From Areca catechu (Eukaryota; Streptophyta; Magnoliopsida; Arecales; Arecaceae), in contig CM038050.1 of the NCBI GenBank assembly GCA_021397845.1, forward strand, positions 141,173,980 to 141,237,979: 64,000 nt of DNA, given 5' to 3'. Both the position numbers and the translations under genes were made by a program. This document shows positions 35,830 to 46,700 of the stretch, one piece after another (the first letter of the stretch is position 1; each line of letters starts with the position of its first letter). The notes beneath the pieces are model-generated. The model was not told the origin of the DNA and ran no database searches. It saw nothing but the letters and a program-made list of their open reading frames with translations.

Positions 35830-36140
35830 TGTTGCCCAGATATGGTGCCCAAGAGGGGGGTGGTGATTGGGTATTTAAAAAATTAAAGCAATATATGTGC
35901 TATCAAGTTTTAAGGTGAAGAGTGATAGTGCTCAAAAATTGTGCAACGGAAGCAATGAAATAAATCAACAATTAAAGAGCAAGAAGATAAAAAGAGAAGC
36001 AATGCAAACACACAAGAAGTATAGTGGTTCGGTGCACCTAGCACCTACATCCACTCCCCAAGCTCCACTTGGGAATTTCCACTATAATCTTTAGATTACA
36101 GCCGACTTGTTTTACCAGGCTCACAAGTCAAAACCTTACA

Positions 36141-36284
36141 CACTTGTTTTGGCTTCGGGCTTACAAGCAACCCTAGTTGGTTTTATCAATTGGCTCACCA
36201 ACAAACCTCACTCACTTGTTTTGGCTTCGGGCTTACAAGCAACCCTAGTTGGTTTTATCAATTGGCTCACCAACAAACCTCACA
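36141..36284 (-). repeat. 72-bp tandem duplication in the S1 3' LTR
   Basis: Units 36141-36212 and 36213-36284 begin 'cacttgttttggcttcggg'. The same pair is in the 5' LTR (45539-45610, 45611-45682), so it predates insertion. Confidence 0.85.
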
Positions 36285-36718
36285 CTAGTTTCAAATTCCC
36301 TTGAAACTAGCTAAAGACAAAAGAATATGAATACAATTAATAAAACTAGACAAACTCCTTTTGAGCAATAAGAAATTCGTTGTAGCTCTTGATGGAGACT
36401 CTTCAAGCCTTTTCCCTTGGAATCTTTGGACCTCACTAAATGCCAAATACTTGAAAGTTGGATTCCTTAAGATGGAAAGCTTTTGGCTAAGGAATCTCTT
36501 GGTTTTCTCACTCTTTTGGCTTGGAATTGATTGAAGGCTTTGTACTTTGACTCTAAACTTTTTCACTTTGTCTCCTTGTCTTTTTTGAAGTTTGGTGGAG
36601 GTTAAATACCTCATTCATGCTGAAACAACTTCACAAGACCGTTAGAATCAAAAATATGGCCGTTTATGGCCGTTAGAAATCAAGTCAAAAGTTCAGAAAA
36701 ACTAGCCGTTATGCCATG

Positions 36719-36992
36719 AGTCGACATCATGAGTCGACCTCTGATCAAGTGTCGACCTCATGAGTCGACCTCCAGTTTTTTTAGGCAAAAATCCAGAAAA
36801 CCATAGTTCTGCCCATTTTGAATTCTCAGGCTATGAGTCGACCTCTGGTGTCGACCTCTGGACAGGTGTTGACCTCTGGTGGTCGACCTCTGGAGCGTGC
36901 CACTGAGATTTTGCCGTGCCGGCCATGCTGAACTTTTCTTCTCTTCATGAGTCGACCTCTGGTGGTCGACCTTTGACAAGGTGTCGACCTCT
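36719..36992. repeat. GTCGAC array in S1 U3 (3' LTR)
   Basis: Ten exact GTCGAC hexamers, mostly as 'gagtcgacctc' or 'gtgtcgacctctg', plus one gttgac variant. They lie 110-390 bp upstream of the TATTTAA box on the minus strand. The 5' LTR has eleven, at about 46118-46408. Confidence 0.85.
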
Positions 36993-37283
36993 GATCTGAA
37001 ATTTTCTGAAACTCTTAGAGATGTGCATGCCATGCTTGAGTTTCTCTAAGCCTTTGTTTCTTTTGTTAATTATTTCTTAACAAAAGGTCCAATATGAGAA
37101 ATTTGATCTTGTCCAAGGTAGAAGAGCTCTTTTCCAAATCAGGCAAACTTAGTTTCATCATTGTACTCTTGATACTCTTTTTGAATAACCTAAGTCCTGA
37201 AACTTTATCTTGAGATGAAACATTAGTCCAAACATATACTCAACCTTTTGTTAATCATCAAAACTAAGGAGCCAAAGTCAACA

Positions 37284-37297
37284 ATCTCCCCCTTTTT
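37284..37297 (-). other. Polypurine tract of S1
   Basis: Minus strand AAAAAGGGGGAGAT directly precedes the 3' LTR start TGTTGACTTTGG. Confidence 0.85.
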
Positions 37298-37965
37298 GAT
37301 GATGACAAAACCTTGAGTATATATGCAATTAAGTCCAAAAGTAAAATATAGCAATGATAAAAATTTTCAAAGAATCCTTACATGCATGAGTATATCATAA
37401 AATTTTACTTTTCATCTACGTTTGTGAAACCATTCTCAAGAGTCAAAAAGATTTTACTTTTCATTTACTTCTTTCTTTTTGTGAAAACATTCTCATGAGT
37501 CAAAAAGATAAGAAACATACAAGCTTTACTCATAAGAATCGTATATACTTTACTACACATAAGAAGGAGTCTCATATACTTTACTACTCCCCCTTTTTGT
37601 CAAGAATCAAAAAGTCCATTTTTGTAGTGAAAGATATATTAAGGAAACTTATGTTCAATTATAATGAAGTATTTAGTTGCATAAAATACATGCTCCCCCT
37701 CAATTTGTGCATTCAATATAACAAAAATATTCTATCTTGAGGGTTAAAAAGATAAATGCTAAGAGCTGGTATCAGACAGTAAAATATCACAATAAAAACA
37801 AATGTATTCAGTTACAAAATTGCTTACATAGTAAGCACAAAACACTGATACAACAGACCATACAAAGCAAACTAAGTACAACAAGTAAATCTATGAGGCT
37901 ACTCCTCATCATAAGGTATATCAAAAGAGATAGGAGCCATGATCCTAGATGAGGATTTTGGAGTC
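37298..37965 (-). other. S1 3' untranslated region
   Basis: The stretch between the extra ORF and the polypurine tract is AT-rich. Repeated 'ctttttgtgaaa' and 'ccccctttttgt' blocks look like extra polypurine tracts on the minus strand (about 37440-37700). No gene is seen. Confidence 0.5.
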
Positions 37966-39652
37966 CTATGAGAGTGACTCCGAGTCCTCAGAGAGGGACC
38001 AGACATAGGGGTAGTCTACGAGATCTATGGTCCGAGGAAAGGGCTCCACAGGTGTCCCGACTGAAGCAGTAGCAGAAGAAGTAGACGGATCAGTATGCTG
38101 AGTAGACTGAGCTGGGGTCTGCCTGCTGACTAGCTCATAAGCTATGGGATCATCAATATCTGTCTCTGTATGCTCATCTATATCATCCGGAATCCCAGTA
38201 ATAGTCTCAAACAGTGACTCTGTAAGCTCAGTATCTACTGGCACATCTGTGGCTGGAGGATCTGTACTCGGAAGATCAGTAGAAGGAGGATCAGAGAAGG
38301 GGGTATCTCTGGAATCGGATCTGCAGGTGGAACATCAGAACTACCTGCTCCAGGCTGATCTCCATCACTGTCACTGTATCCACTGGAGTCATCATCATCA
38401 TCATCAGAATGTGGAGGAGATACTGTCGGATCTGCAGTCCCTGATGGCAGTGCTAATCTCAGTAGGCTGAGGATCTGTCGGAATCCTGTATCCATACTAG
38501 CTGAGAGAGCACCAATGCGCATATCTGTGTGTATCCGCAGATCATGTAGCCCCTGTCGTACACCAGTAATCTCTTCCGGACCTCTGAAATGTGATCAGTC
38601 ACTCTCTGCTCAAAGTCCGATATCCTCACTGTAGTCCTCCGTGGTGTAGCAGTAGTAGTAGTAGGTGCTGGAGCTGATGAGGGTGGTGGCGTGAATGGCT
38701 CAGGCTCCGCAGTCTCTGACTCTGGTGCTGGGCGAGGAGGTGTACCATGATCAGTAGGCTCTGAGGGCCCTGCCTCAGCTGCTCAGATCTCATCCTCCTC
38801 ATCTGGCTCCTGGCCAGACTCTCGTCGCACCCAGCGGTCACCAATCAGTCGAAATCCCATCCAATGCAGGGATTTCTCTCCATAAGTATCAGTATGCTGC
38901 AGCTGACTGAAGGGTATACCGTCAAATGAAATACCATGCTCCCTGAATATCTGAGTCAGTCCCATGCCATATGGCTGAACAAGTCTCCTGTGAGATGCTG
39001 CCTCACCCATCTGCTGAAGCATGATCCTGGGAAGGTTGATGGGAGTCCGCTGTCTCAGGGACACCATCAACACCAGCTCACGCTCAGTGATCAAATCGAA
39101 TCTCCCGCTCTTCGAAATCAAGATACGGGCGATGATATGATACAGCACTCTCATCTCCAGTGAAAGCTGGTTAGCGGCTACTGTGGAAATGTCGCTAACA
39201 TCCTCACGCTCTAGAATACATCTGAAGGTGTGCTCTCTGTCGCTGATCGAAGTGGCAGCAGTGCCGTGAAGTGGAATCCTCCAAACGCGACTGATGACCT
39301 CCGGTGTCACTGGAATCTCGATCCCACGTACTGTAGCAGATCATCCAACACCATCAGTGGCCATGGATCCATAAAACTCCCTGATGAGGTCTGGGTAGAA
39401 TCTCTCAGACATCGTACAGAAATGAACCAGACCTGCATCTCTCAGTACATCTCCAATAAAGAAGTGATGCTGATCCCAGAATGGTATATCCACACACCCC
39501 ACTAGCAATGCTCTTCCGAACTAAGCTGGCTGGCACTGGTGCAGGTAGCTCTAGAGTCGGCTCACGCTCATGTCTGACTTTTCTTCGTCGCTCAGTGCTA
39601 CATTGGCCTTGTTCCAATCTCCTTTTCCTTACTGCCAAGTGCTTTCTCGGAC
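37966..39652 (-). pseudogene. S1 extra ORF in the env position, with a 'putative plant transposon protein' type domain
   Basis: The minus-strand start is 'MGPRKHLAVRKRRLEQG' at 39652, a basic N-terminus. After a frame change near 39410 it reads 'SERFYPDLIREFYGSM', one stop, then 'TVRGIEIPVTPEVISRVWRI'. The open stretch 39310-38783 includes 'NQLSLEMRVLYHIIARILIS', 'DLITERELVLMVSLRQRTPI' and 'LVQPYGMGLTQIFREHGI'. These match the pattern of the plant domain annotated as putative plant transposon protein, common in retroelement-rich genomes. The C-terminal half (38522-37966) is acidic with an Asp run. I see no membrane segment, so it is not a typical envelope protein. S2 has the same ORF at 61438-62960, diverged but co-linear. 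Role unknown. Confidence 0.7.
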
Positions 39653-40397
39653 CCATATGAAAGGAAGAGGGGTAACTTAGGGAGAAGTGCAATGAAGCAA
39701 GGCTAAGAGGAAGGAGAGGGAAAGAGAGGTTCATGGATTGAGAAAAAGAGGAGAAGGTGAAATGGTGAGATAGGGTTTGTGAGAATGGAGAAAATCGAGA
39801 GTAAATGAAGAAAAAGTAAGAAACGGACGAAAGAAATAAGTGATTTCAATTGAAAAACAACCGAGATTTGAGGGTAGATAGATGCAAAGGCTTTCGGTTG
39901 TCCAAAACCAAGAACACGGTCAAAGAGAGGTTTGTTCCAAAGGAAAGCAAGAGGAGAGGAGAGGATTACCCAAAAAGATGAAGGAGAAGGGGGAAATCTA
40001 CTGTTTAGAGGTTTAGGGAAGTTGGAGGGGGACCACACGAAGGAGAAATGAAAAAAAGTGGAGAAAAAAGGCTTGCGGACGGGTTTAAAAAGAGGGTTTC
40101 CGTTCAAGTGTCGACCTCTAAAAATTTTCAGGGGTCGACCTCAAGTGTCGACCTCCAAAAGCCTTAGGGGTCGACCTCAAGTGTCGACCACCGAAAAATT
40201 AAGTGTTGACCTCCAACAATAAATTACCCAAAATAAAATTCTGTAAAATTTTAAAAAATTGATAAATTTAGAAAAATAACCTTTAAACATATTTGAGAAT
40301 TTATAAATCATTTTTGAGGAGTTTGATGAGAAATGAAGAGTTTCAAGTAAAAGGATCAATGACTCCTAGTTCTCTTCTGATCATACAAAATCTATCT
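39653..40397 (-). promoter_or_regulatory. Upstream region of the S1 extra ORF with a GTCGAC array
   Basis: On the minus strand, five exact GTCGAC hexamers (40188-40110) with LTR-like context 'gtgtcgacctc' precede TTTTTAAACCC (about 40092-40083). A C/T-rich stretch of about 430 bp then resembles a 5' untranslated leader before the ATG at 39652. It could be an internal promoter; the TATA match is weak. The 134-aa ORF seen at 39703-40107 is hydrophobic by composition and probably not coding. Confidence 0.45.
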
Positions 40398-43300
40398 TCA
40401 TTCAATGTTTTGTGAATATATCAGCAATTGATAATCAGTACAAATAAATTCTAACAACACATTAGAGTTTTGAACGTGATCTCTTATGAAGTGATGTCTT
40501 ATTTCAATATGTTTGCTTCTTGAATGTTGTACAGGATTTTTCGTTAAATTGATTGCACTAGTATTATCACATCTTATGGGTGTCTTAGTTAGTTTGATGC
40601 CAAAGTCCTCGAGTTGTTGTTTGATCCATAGAATCTGAGCACAACAGCTTCCAGCTGCTATATATTCGGCTTTCGCCATAGATAGAGCAACCGAATTCTG
40701 TTCTTACTGCTCCATGAAATCAAATTAACTCCTAGGAATGACAAGTTCCACTAGTACTTTTACGATCAAGTTTACACCCAGCAAAATCAGCATCAGAATA
40801 TGCAATTAATTCATATGATGACTCTCTAGAGTACCAAAGACCAATTTCGATAGTCCAGATAAGATAAGTATCTAAATATACGTTTTACAGCTAAGAGATG
40901 TGATTCTTTAGGAGCAGACTGAAAACGTGCACACATACAAACACTAAACATTATATCTGGTCTACTAGCAGTTAGATATAGCAATGAACCAATCATGCCT
41001 CTATATAATTTTGGTCTACTGATTTACCACATTCATCTTTGTCTAATTTACATGAAGAGCTCATAGGGGTACCTATTGGTTTGGTAGTCTCCATCCCAAA
41101 CTTTTTCAATATCTCCCTTGTGTACTTGGCTTGGTTGATGGAGATCCCCTCTTTGGTTTGCTTAATTTGGGAGTCCGAGGAAGAAGTTGAGTTCTCCCAT
41201 CATGCTCATCTCGAACTCACTCTGCATTAACTTAGCAATTCTTGACAAAGACATTCGTTAGTAGCACCAAAAATAATATCATCTACATACATTTGTACTA
41301 CTAAGAGATCATCATTTTTCTTTTTCAAAAATAATGTATTATCTACATTACCTCTAGAGAAATCATTTTCATCAAAAATGAACTTAATCTATCATACCAG
41401 CTCTAGGAGCTTGCTTTAAACCATACAATGCTTTATGCAATTTAAAGACATGATTAGGAAATTCATGATTTTCAAAACCAGGAGGTTGTTCAACATAAAC
41501 CTCCTCTTCAATAAATCCATTTAAAAAGGCACTCTTAACATCCATTGAAATAACTTGAAACCATAAAACAAGCAAAAGCAAGTAAAAGTCTAATTGCTTC
41601 TAGCCTAGCAACAGGAGCAAAGGTTTCATCAAAGTCGATCCCTTCTTCCTGGTTGTAGCCTTTAGCAAACAAGTCTAGCTTTGTTCCTAGTTACAATACC
41701 ATGTTCATCAAGTTTATTTCTAAAAACCATTTTGTGCCAATTACAGAAACATTAAAGGGTCTTTCAGTTAAAGTCCAAACATATTTCTTTTAATTGATTT
41801 AGTTCATCTTGCATAGCATTAATCCAGTTACAATCTTTTTCAGCTTCTTCTATTGACTTAGGCTCTATCTGAGATACAAAGCTAAATAATCACAAACATT
41901 TCTAATAGAAGAGCGTGTACTTACCTCCTTTGATGGATCACCAATTATTAGCTCTTTAGGGTGTCCGTGTGCATACCTCCATTCTTTAGGTAAAGGTTTT
42001 GGTGAAGTTGCATTGATCTCTTGAGTTTGATCTTGATTCTCTTGATCATCATCTCCTTTGGGCTCATCTTCACTGATTGTCAATGTTCAAGCTTCTTTGT
42101 ACCTATTTCAACATCAATAGAATTTTTTCTAGAAGATTTTCGTAGATTCATCAAACACTATATGAATTGATTCTTCAACCAGAAGAGTTCTTTGTTGAAG
42201 ACCCTGTATGGCCTTGCTAGAAGTAGAGTATCCTAAGAAGATACCTCATCTGACTTGGCATCAAATTTACTGATATTATCTTTGCCATTGTTTAATATGA
42301 AATAGCGGCAACCAAAATACACGAAAAATACTTGAGATTAGGTTTTCGATTTTTCCAAAGTTCATATGGGTGTTTTCTTCAAAATAGGTCGAATTAAAAC
42401 ACGATTTAAAATGTAACATGAAGTATTAATGGCTTCTGCCCAAAAATATCTAGGTAAATCGTCTTCGCAAAGCATTGTGCGTGCCATTTCTTCAAGTGTC
42501 CTGTTCTTTCTTTCTACCATACCATTTGGTTGAGGTGTCCTAGGTGCAGAAAAATTATGGACTAATACCATTTCATTACAAAAAGCTTCAAAATCATGAT
42601 TGTCAAATTTAGTTCCATGATCACTACGCAAAGAAACAATAGTGAGATCTTTTTCGTTTGAAACCTTTTATGAAATTAAAAAAGCTGAAAATGTTTCATC
42701 TTTATGAGCTAAAAACATTACCCAAAATCGTGAGTAATCATCTACAATTACTAGCCCCTATTTTTTACCTCCCAAACTAGTTGTTCTGGTTGGTCCAAAA
42801 AGGTACATATGCAATAATTCAAGGGGTCTAGTAGTAGATACTACTCCTTTAGGTTTGAAAGTAGATTTAGTTTGTTTTCCAAATTGACATGCAGCACAAA
42901 TCTTATCTTTTTCAAATGTGAGTTTTGGTAATTCTTTTACAAGATTCTTTTTGCTTAATTTTGAAATCAACTGCATACTAGCATGCCCTAGCCTACGATG
43001 CCAAGCCAACTAGTTTCACTTGCCTTGGCTTCCTTAGCCACTAGGCATTGACCACTTTCCATGGCTAGATCATCAAGATCAACCATGTAAATGTTTCCAT
43101 GCCTATGACCAGTGAACTTGATGCCATCGACATCTAGACTAGATACCATGCACAAGATGATTCAAAAATTACTTTAAAACCCTTATCACAAAACTGACTA
43201 ATGCTAAAAGATTATGCTTCAAGCCATCAACAAATAATACATTATCTACATAAGCATTAGGGGTGATATGGATTTTACCAATTCCGAAGATTTTGCCTTT

Positions 43301-43405
43301 TCCATTATCACCAAAAGTAACGTTTCCACCATCAATAGCTGCTAGTGATGAGAATTGCTTCACATCCCCAGTCATGTGCCTTGAGCAACCACTACCAGAT
43401 ACCAC
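40398..43405 (-). pseudogene. S1 pol: protease, integrase, RT, RNase H
   Basis: Minus-strand order: protease 43405-43169 ('SGSGCSRHMTGD', where the usual catalytic DSG reads GSG). GAG pre-integrase 'MAWHRRLGHASMQLISKL' and integrase 43009-42362 ('IVSLRSDHGTKFDN', 'APRTPQPNGMVERKNRTL', with catalytic Asp and Glu visible). RT: 'VISMDVKSAFLNGFIEEEVY' at 41581-41384, and 'MYVDDIIFGATN' near 41290. RNase H 40679-40398 ('MAKAEYIAAGSCCAQILWI', 'IRCDNTSAINLTKN', 'SKHIEIRHHFIRD'). Frameshifts and stops separate the parts. All domains are SIRE-like copia. The element cannot make a full Pol but keeps near-identical LTRs. Confidence 0.9.
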
Positions 43406-43583
43406 ATTCTTCTTTTATTTTTGGTTGCAAGGCACACCCTGCAAAAATTGATCAAGTTGAAACTTTAGTACCCAAGTCATCTTGGGTCCTTTGGGTTAGT
43501 CAAATGGGTTCCTTTTGGAACCCAATCTTTTTTAAAGGTATTTAATTTTCTTCTATTACAAATATATGATTTATGTCCTAATT

Positions 43584-45170
43584 TTACCACATGCATAGCA
43601 GGTATATTGAAGATGCAGGTATGAAATATTTTGTAAAGTTTTTGCTGATTGTGTGGCTAAATTCAAGTCCAGCTTTGTTAAACACTGCATGTTGACTATT
43701 TAAAAGCATATTTAGTTTTTCTGAACTAAAAGTAAACTTTTCTACAAAAGGTTTTACTTTTTCTAACTCTTCCTTGTAATTCTTGTTTTGAAGCAATAGT
43801 TCTTTATTTTGTTTTTCAATGTTCTCATTAGTTTTAAGACTTCTATTATTTTTCAAAGAATCATTTTCTTTTAAAAGATTATCCTTATCATTTGTCAAGG
43901 TCTTTACATGTTCAGTTAATTTCTTGTTTTCTTGAATTAAATTTTCAATTTCAGTTGAAAACCTTTCTGAATTTTTGGTAAGCTCAAAATTTAGCTTTCT
44001 TAATTTCTTATTTTTCAGTTTTAATTTTTCATATTCCATAACTAAGTCATCAAAAGCATCATGCAATTCATTGAAAGTAAATTCAGTTTCAGGTTCAGAA
44101 TTTACCTCATTATCTTCATTGGCCATGAAACATAAGTTGGCGACTACCTGCTGCTCTTCATCACTGCTGGAGTCCTCACTCTCACTCCAGGTAGCCATCA
44201 TGGCTTTCTTTCTCAACATCCTTCGACCTTTTTTAAGCAAAGGGCAATCCATTTTGTAATGTCCAGGCTTCTTGCACTCGAAGCAGATGGGTGGATTCCT
44301 TTCTTTCTCTTTCTGTTTTTCCTTATTGTGATCACCTTTTTGTGGCCTTTTCTTGTAGAAGCCCTTCTTCTTTCTCATGAATCTTTTGAATTTTCTTGTA
44401 ATGAGGGCTGTCTCATCATCATCAGCTTCTTCTTCTGATTCATCACTTGACTCTTCCTTTGTAGTGGACTTGAAGGCTATGGCTTTCTTTTTCTTGTCAT
44501 TGTCCACTGTCTTCTGCTTTAGTGAAAGCTCGTAAGTCATCAGTGATCCAAGAAGCTGCTCGAGAGGTAGAGTATTGACATCCTTGGCTTCTTCTATGGC
44601 TGTTACTTTCGCATCCCATGAAGCCGGAAGAGACCTGAGAAGTTTGTTAACCAGTTCACCATTAGATATAATTTTTCCCAAACTCCTCATACCATTTACT
44701 ATATTGGTAAATCTAGTATACATTTCACTTATACTTTCAGTTGGTTCCATCCTGAACATCTCATACGTATGAATGAGCATGTTCACCTTTGTGGTCTTCA
44801 CTTGGTGTGTACCCTCATGGGTAACCTCAAGTGTATCCCAAATTTCTTTGACGGAAATACAATTTGATATTCTGTTGAATTCACTAGGGTCAAGTGCACA
44901 GAATAGCAAATTCATCGCCTTAGCATTTAACTCAGCTTGTTTGATGTCATTGTCATCCCATTCTTCTTCAGATTTTGGGGTGATAATGCCATTAACCAAG
45001 TGAGTGGGCTGATGAGGCCCTTTAGTAATTATTCTCCATATATGATAATCTACAACTTGTAAATAAATACGCATACGAGTTTTCCAGTATATGTAGTTTG
45101 TGCCATTAAAGAAAGGAGGGCGATTTGATGCTTGTCCTTCAACTACACCCATTCCAATTGGGGTGGCCAT
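43584..45170 (-). CDS. gag: S1 Gag (SIRE-type), 528 aa, intact
   Basis: Structural capsid/nucleocapsid protein of the retrotransposon particle. 'RPPFFNGTNYIYWKTRMRIY' near residues 18-37 is the usual N-terminal box of plant copia Gag. 'ELNAKAMNLLFCALDPSEF' and 'EIWDTLEVTHEGT' follow at about 80-120. A Lys/Glu-rich hinge leads to a CCHC zinc knuckle 'CFECKKPGHYKMDC' near residue 300, complete (C-x2-C-x4-H-x4-C). The C-terminal 170 residues form a long coiled-coil, as in the large SIRE/Maximus Gags. The ATG lies about 45 bases after the primer site, so the leader is very short. It is the longest open frame of the window. Pol follows in decayed form. Confidence 0.93.
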   Translation of the reverse strand: MATPIGMGVVEGQASNRPPFFNGTNYIYWKTRMRIYLQVVDYHIWRIITKGPHQPTHLVNGIITPKSEEEWDDNDIKQAELNAKAMNLLFCALDPSEFNRISNCISVKEIWDTLEVTHEGTHQVKTTKVNMLIHTYEMFRMEPTESISEMYTRFTNIVNGMRSLGKIISNGELVNKLLRSLPASWDAKVTAIEEAKDVNTLPLEQLLGSLMTYELSLKQKTVDNDKKKKAIAFKSTTKEESSDESEEEADDDETALITRKFKRFMRKKKGFYKKRPQKGDHNKEKQKEKERNPPICFECKKPGHYKMDCPLLKKGRRMLRKKAMMATWSESEDSSSDEEQQVVANLCFMANEDNEVNSEPETEFTFNELHDAFDDLVMEYEKLKLKNKKLRKLNFELTKNSERFSTEIENLIQENKKLTEHVKTLTNDKDNLLKENDSLKNNRSLKTNENIEKQNKELLLQNKNYKEELEKVKPFVEKFTFSSEKLNMLLNSQHAVFNKAGLEFSHTISKNFTKYFIPASSIYLLCMW

Positions 45171-45212
45171 GATCTTTAACTCAAGATCGTTGGACCTACA
45201 AGAGAGTACCGG

Positions 45213-45227
45213 TGCTCTGATACCACT
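45213..45227 (-). other. S1 primer binding site
   Basis: The minus strand after the LTR end (CAACA) reads AGTGGTATCAGAGCACC. TGGTATCAGAGC is complementary to the initiator Met-tRNA 3' end. Confidence 0.88.
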
Positions 45228-46700
45228 TGTTGCCCAGATATGGTGCCCAAGAGGGGGGGTGAATTGGGTATTTAAAAAATTAAAGCAATATATGTGCTAT
45301 CAAGTTTTAAGGTGAAGAGTGATAGTGCTCAAATAATTGTGCAACGGAAGCAATGAAATAATCAACAATTAAAGAGCAAAGAAGATAAAAAGAGAAGCAA
45401 TGCAAACACACAAGAAGTATAGTGGTTCGGTGCACCTAGCACCTACATCCACTCCCCAAGCTCCACTTGGGAATTTTCACTATAATCTTTAGATTACAGC
45501 CGACTTGTTTTACCAGGCTCACAAGTCAAAACCTTACACACTTGTTTTGGCTTCGGGCTTACAAGCAACCCTAGTTGGTTTTATCAATTGGCTCACCAAC
45601 AAACCTCACTCACTTGTTTTGGCTTCGGGCTTACAAGCAACCCTAGTTGGTTTTATCAATTGGCTCACCAACAAACCTCACACTAGTTTCAAATTCCCTT
45701 GAAACTAGCTAAAGACAAAAGAATATGAATACAATTAATAAAACTAGACAAACTCCTTTTGAGCAATAAGAAATTCGTTGTAGCTCTTGATGGAGACTCT
45801 TCAAGCCTTTTCCCTTGGAATCTTTGGACCTCACTAAATGCCAAATACTTGAAAGTTGGATTTCTCAAAGATGGAAAGCTTTTGGCTAAGGAATCTCTTG
45901 GTTTTTTCACTCTTTTTGGCTTGGAATTGATTGAAGGCTTTGTACTTTGACTCTAAACTTTTTCACTTTGTCTCCTTGTCTTTTTTGAAGTTTGGTGGAG
46001 GTTAAATACCTCATTCATGTTGAAACAACTCCACAAGACCGTTAGAATCAAAAATATGGCCGTTTATGGCCGTTAGAAATCAAATCAAAAGTTCAGAAAA
46101 ACTAGCCGTTATGCCATGAGTCGACCTCATGAGTCGACCTCTGTATCAAGTGTCGACCTCATGAGTCGACCTCCAGTTTGTTTTAGGCAAAAATCCAGAA
46201 AACCATAGTTCTGCCCATTTTGAATTCTCAGGCTATGAGTCGACCTCTAGTGTCGACCTCTGGACAGGTGTTGACCTCTGGTGGTCGACCTCTGGAGCAT
46301 GCCACTGAGATTTTGCCGTGCCGACCATGCTGAACTTTTCTTCTCTTCATGAGTCGACCTCTGGTGGTCGACCTTTGACAAGGTGTCGACCTCTGGTGGT
46401 CGACCTCTGATCTAAAATTTTCTGAAACTCTTAGAGATGTGCGTGCCATGCTTGATTTTCTCTAAGCCTTTGTTTCTTTTGTTAATTATTTCTTAACAGG
46501 AAGGTCCAATATGAGAAATTTGATCTTGTCCAAGGTAGAAGAGCTCTTTTCCAAATCAGGCAAACTTAGTTTCATCATTGTACTCTTGATACTCTTTTTG
46601 AATAACCTAAGTCCTGAAACTTTATCTTGAGATGAAACATTAGTTCAAACATATACTCAACCTTTTGTTAATCATCAAAACTAAGGAGCCAAAGTCAACA
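45228..46700 (-). mobile_element. S1 5' LTR
   Basis: Inverted termini TGTTGCCCAG and AAAGTCAACA; TSD cttgg at 46701-46705. It carries eleven GTCGAC hexamers (about 46118-46408), a TATTTAA box at 46008-46002 (minus), and the 72-bp pair at 45539-45682. Confidence 0.92.

Larger units (their letters stand above)
35830..37283 (-). mobile_element. S1 3' LTR
   Basis: Inverted termini TGTTGCCCAG (35830) and AAAGTCAACA (37283). On the minus strand the order is U3 with the GTCGAC array, a TATTTAA box at 36608-36602, and a leader with a 72-bp duplication. Compared with the 5' LTR it lacks one GTCGAC unit and shows a few substitutions and small indels. Confidence 0.92.
35830..46700 (-). mobile_element. 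S1: young SIRE-type copia element with an extra 3' ORF
   Basis: LTRs at 35830-37283 and 45228-46700 are near-identical, and CTTGG flanks both ends (35825-35829, 46701-46705). Minus-strand order is 5' LTR, primer site, gag, protease, integrase, RT, RNase H, a 3.1-kb region with an extra ORF, polypurine tract, 3' LTR. The layout is that of SIRE/Maximus, which also carry a long 3' ORF, there usually env-like. gag is open; the rest has scattered stops. Confidence 0.92.

Noticed and set aside
36107..36304. 65-aa ORF identical at 36107 and 45505
   Set aside because: Identity follows from the two near-identical S1 LTRs and the 72-bp duplication; no independent sign of coding.
36719..36992. CRISPR-like array (short repeat with spacers)
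   Set aside because: GTCGAC units are short, irregularly spaced and inside a eukaryotic LTR; there are no cas genes and no constant repeat length.
38144..38470. Plus-strand 108-aa Ser-rich ORF
   Set aside because: It is the complement of the acidic Asp/Ser tail of the S1 extra ORF, which is supported by homology to S2 on the minus strand.
39703..40107. 134-aa hydrophobic minus-strand ORF before the S1 extra ORF, considered as an env signal or membrane segment
   Set aside because: The composition comes from a C/T-rich leader. It has no counterpart that I can see in S2 and is not in frame with the extra ORF.
43975..44259. Plus-strand Ser/Leu/Phe-rich ORF opposite S1 gag
   Set aside because: Complement of the Gag coiled-coil; no support of its own.
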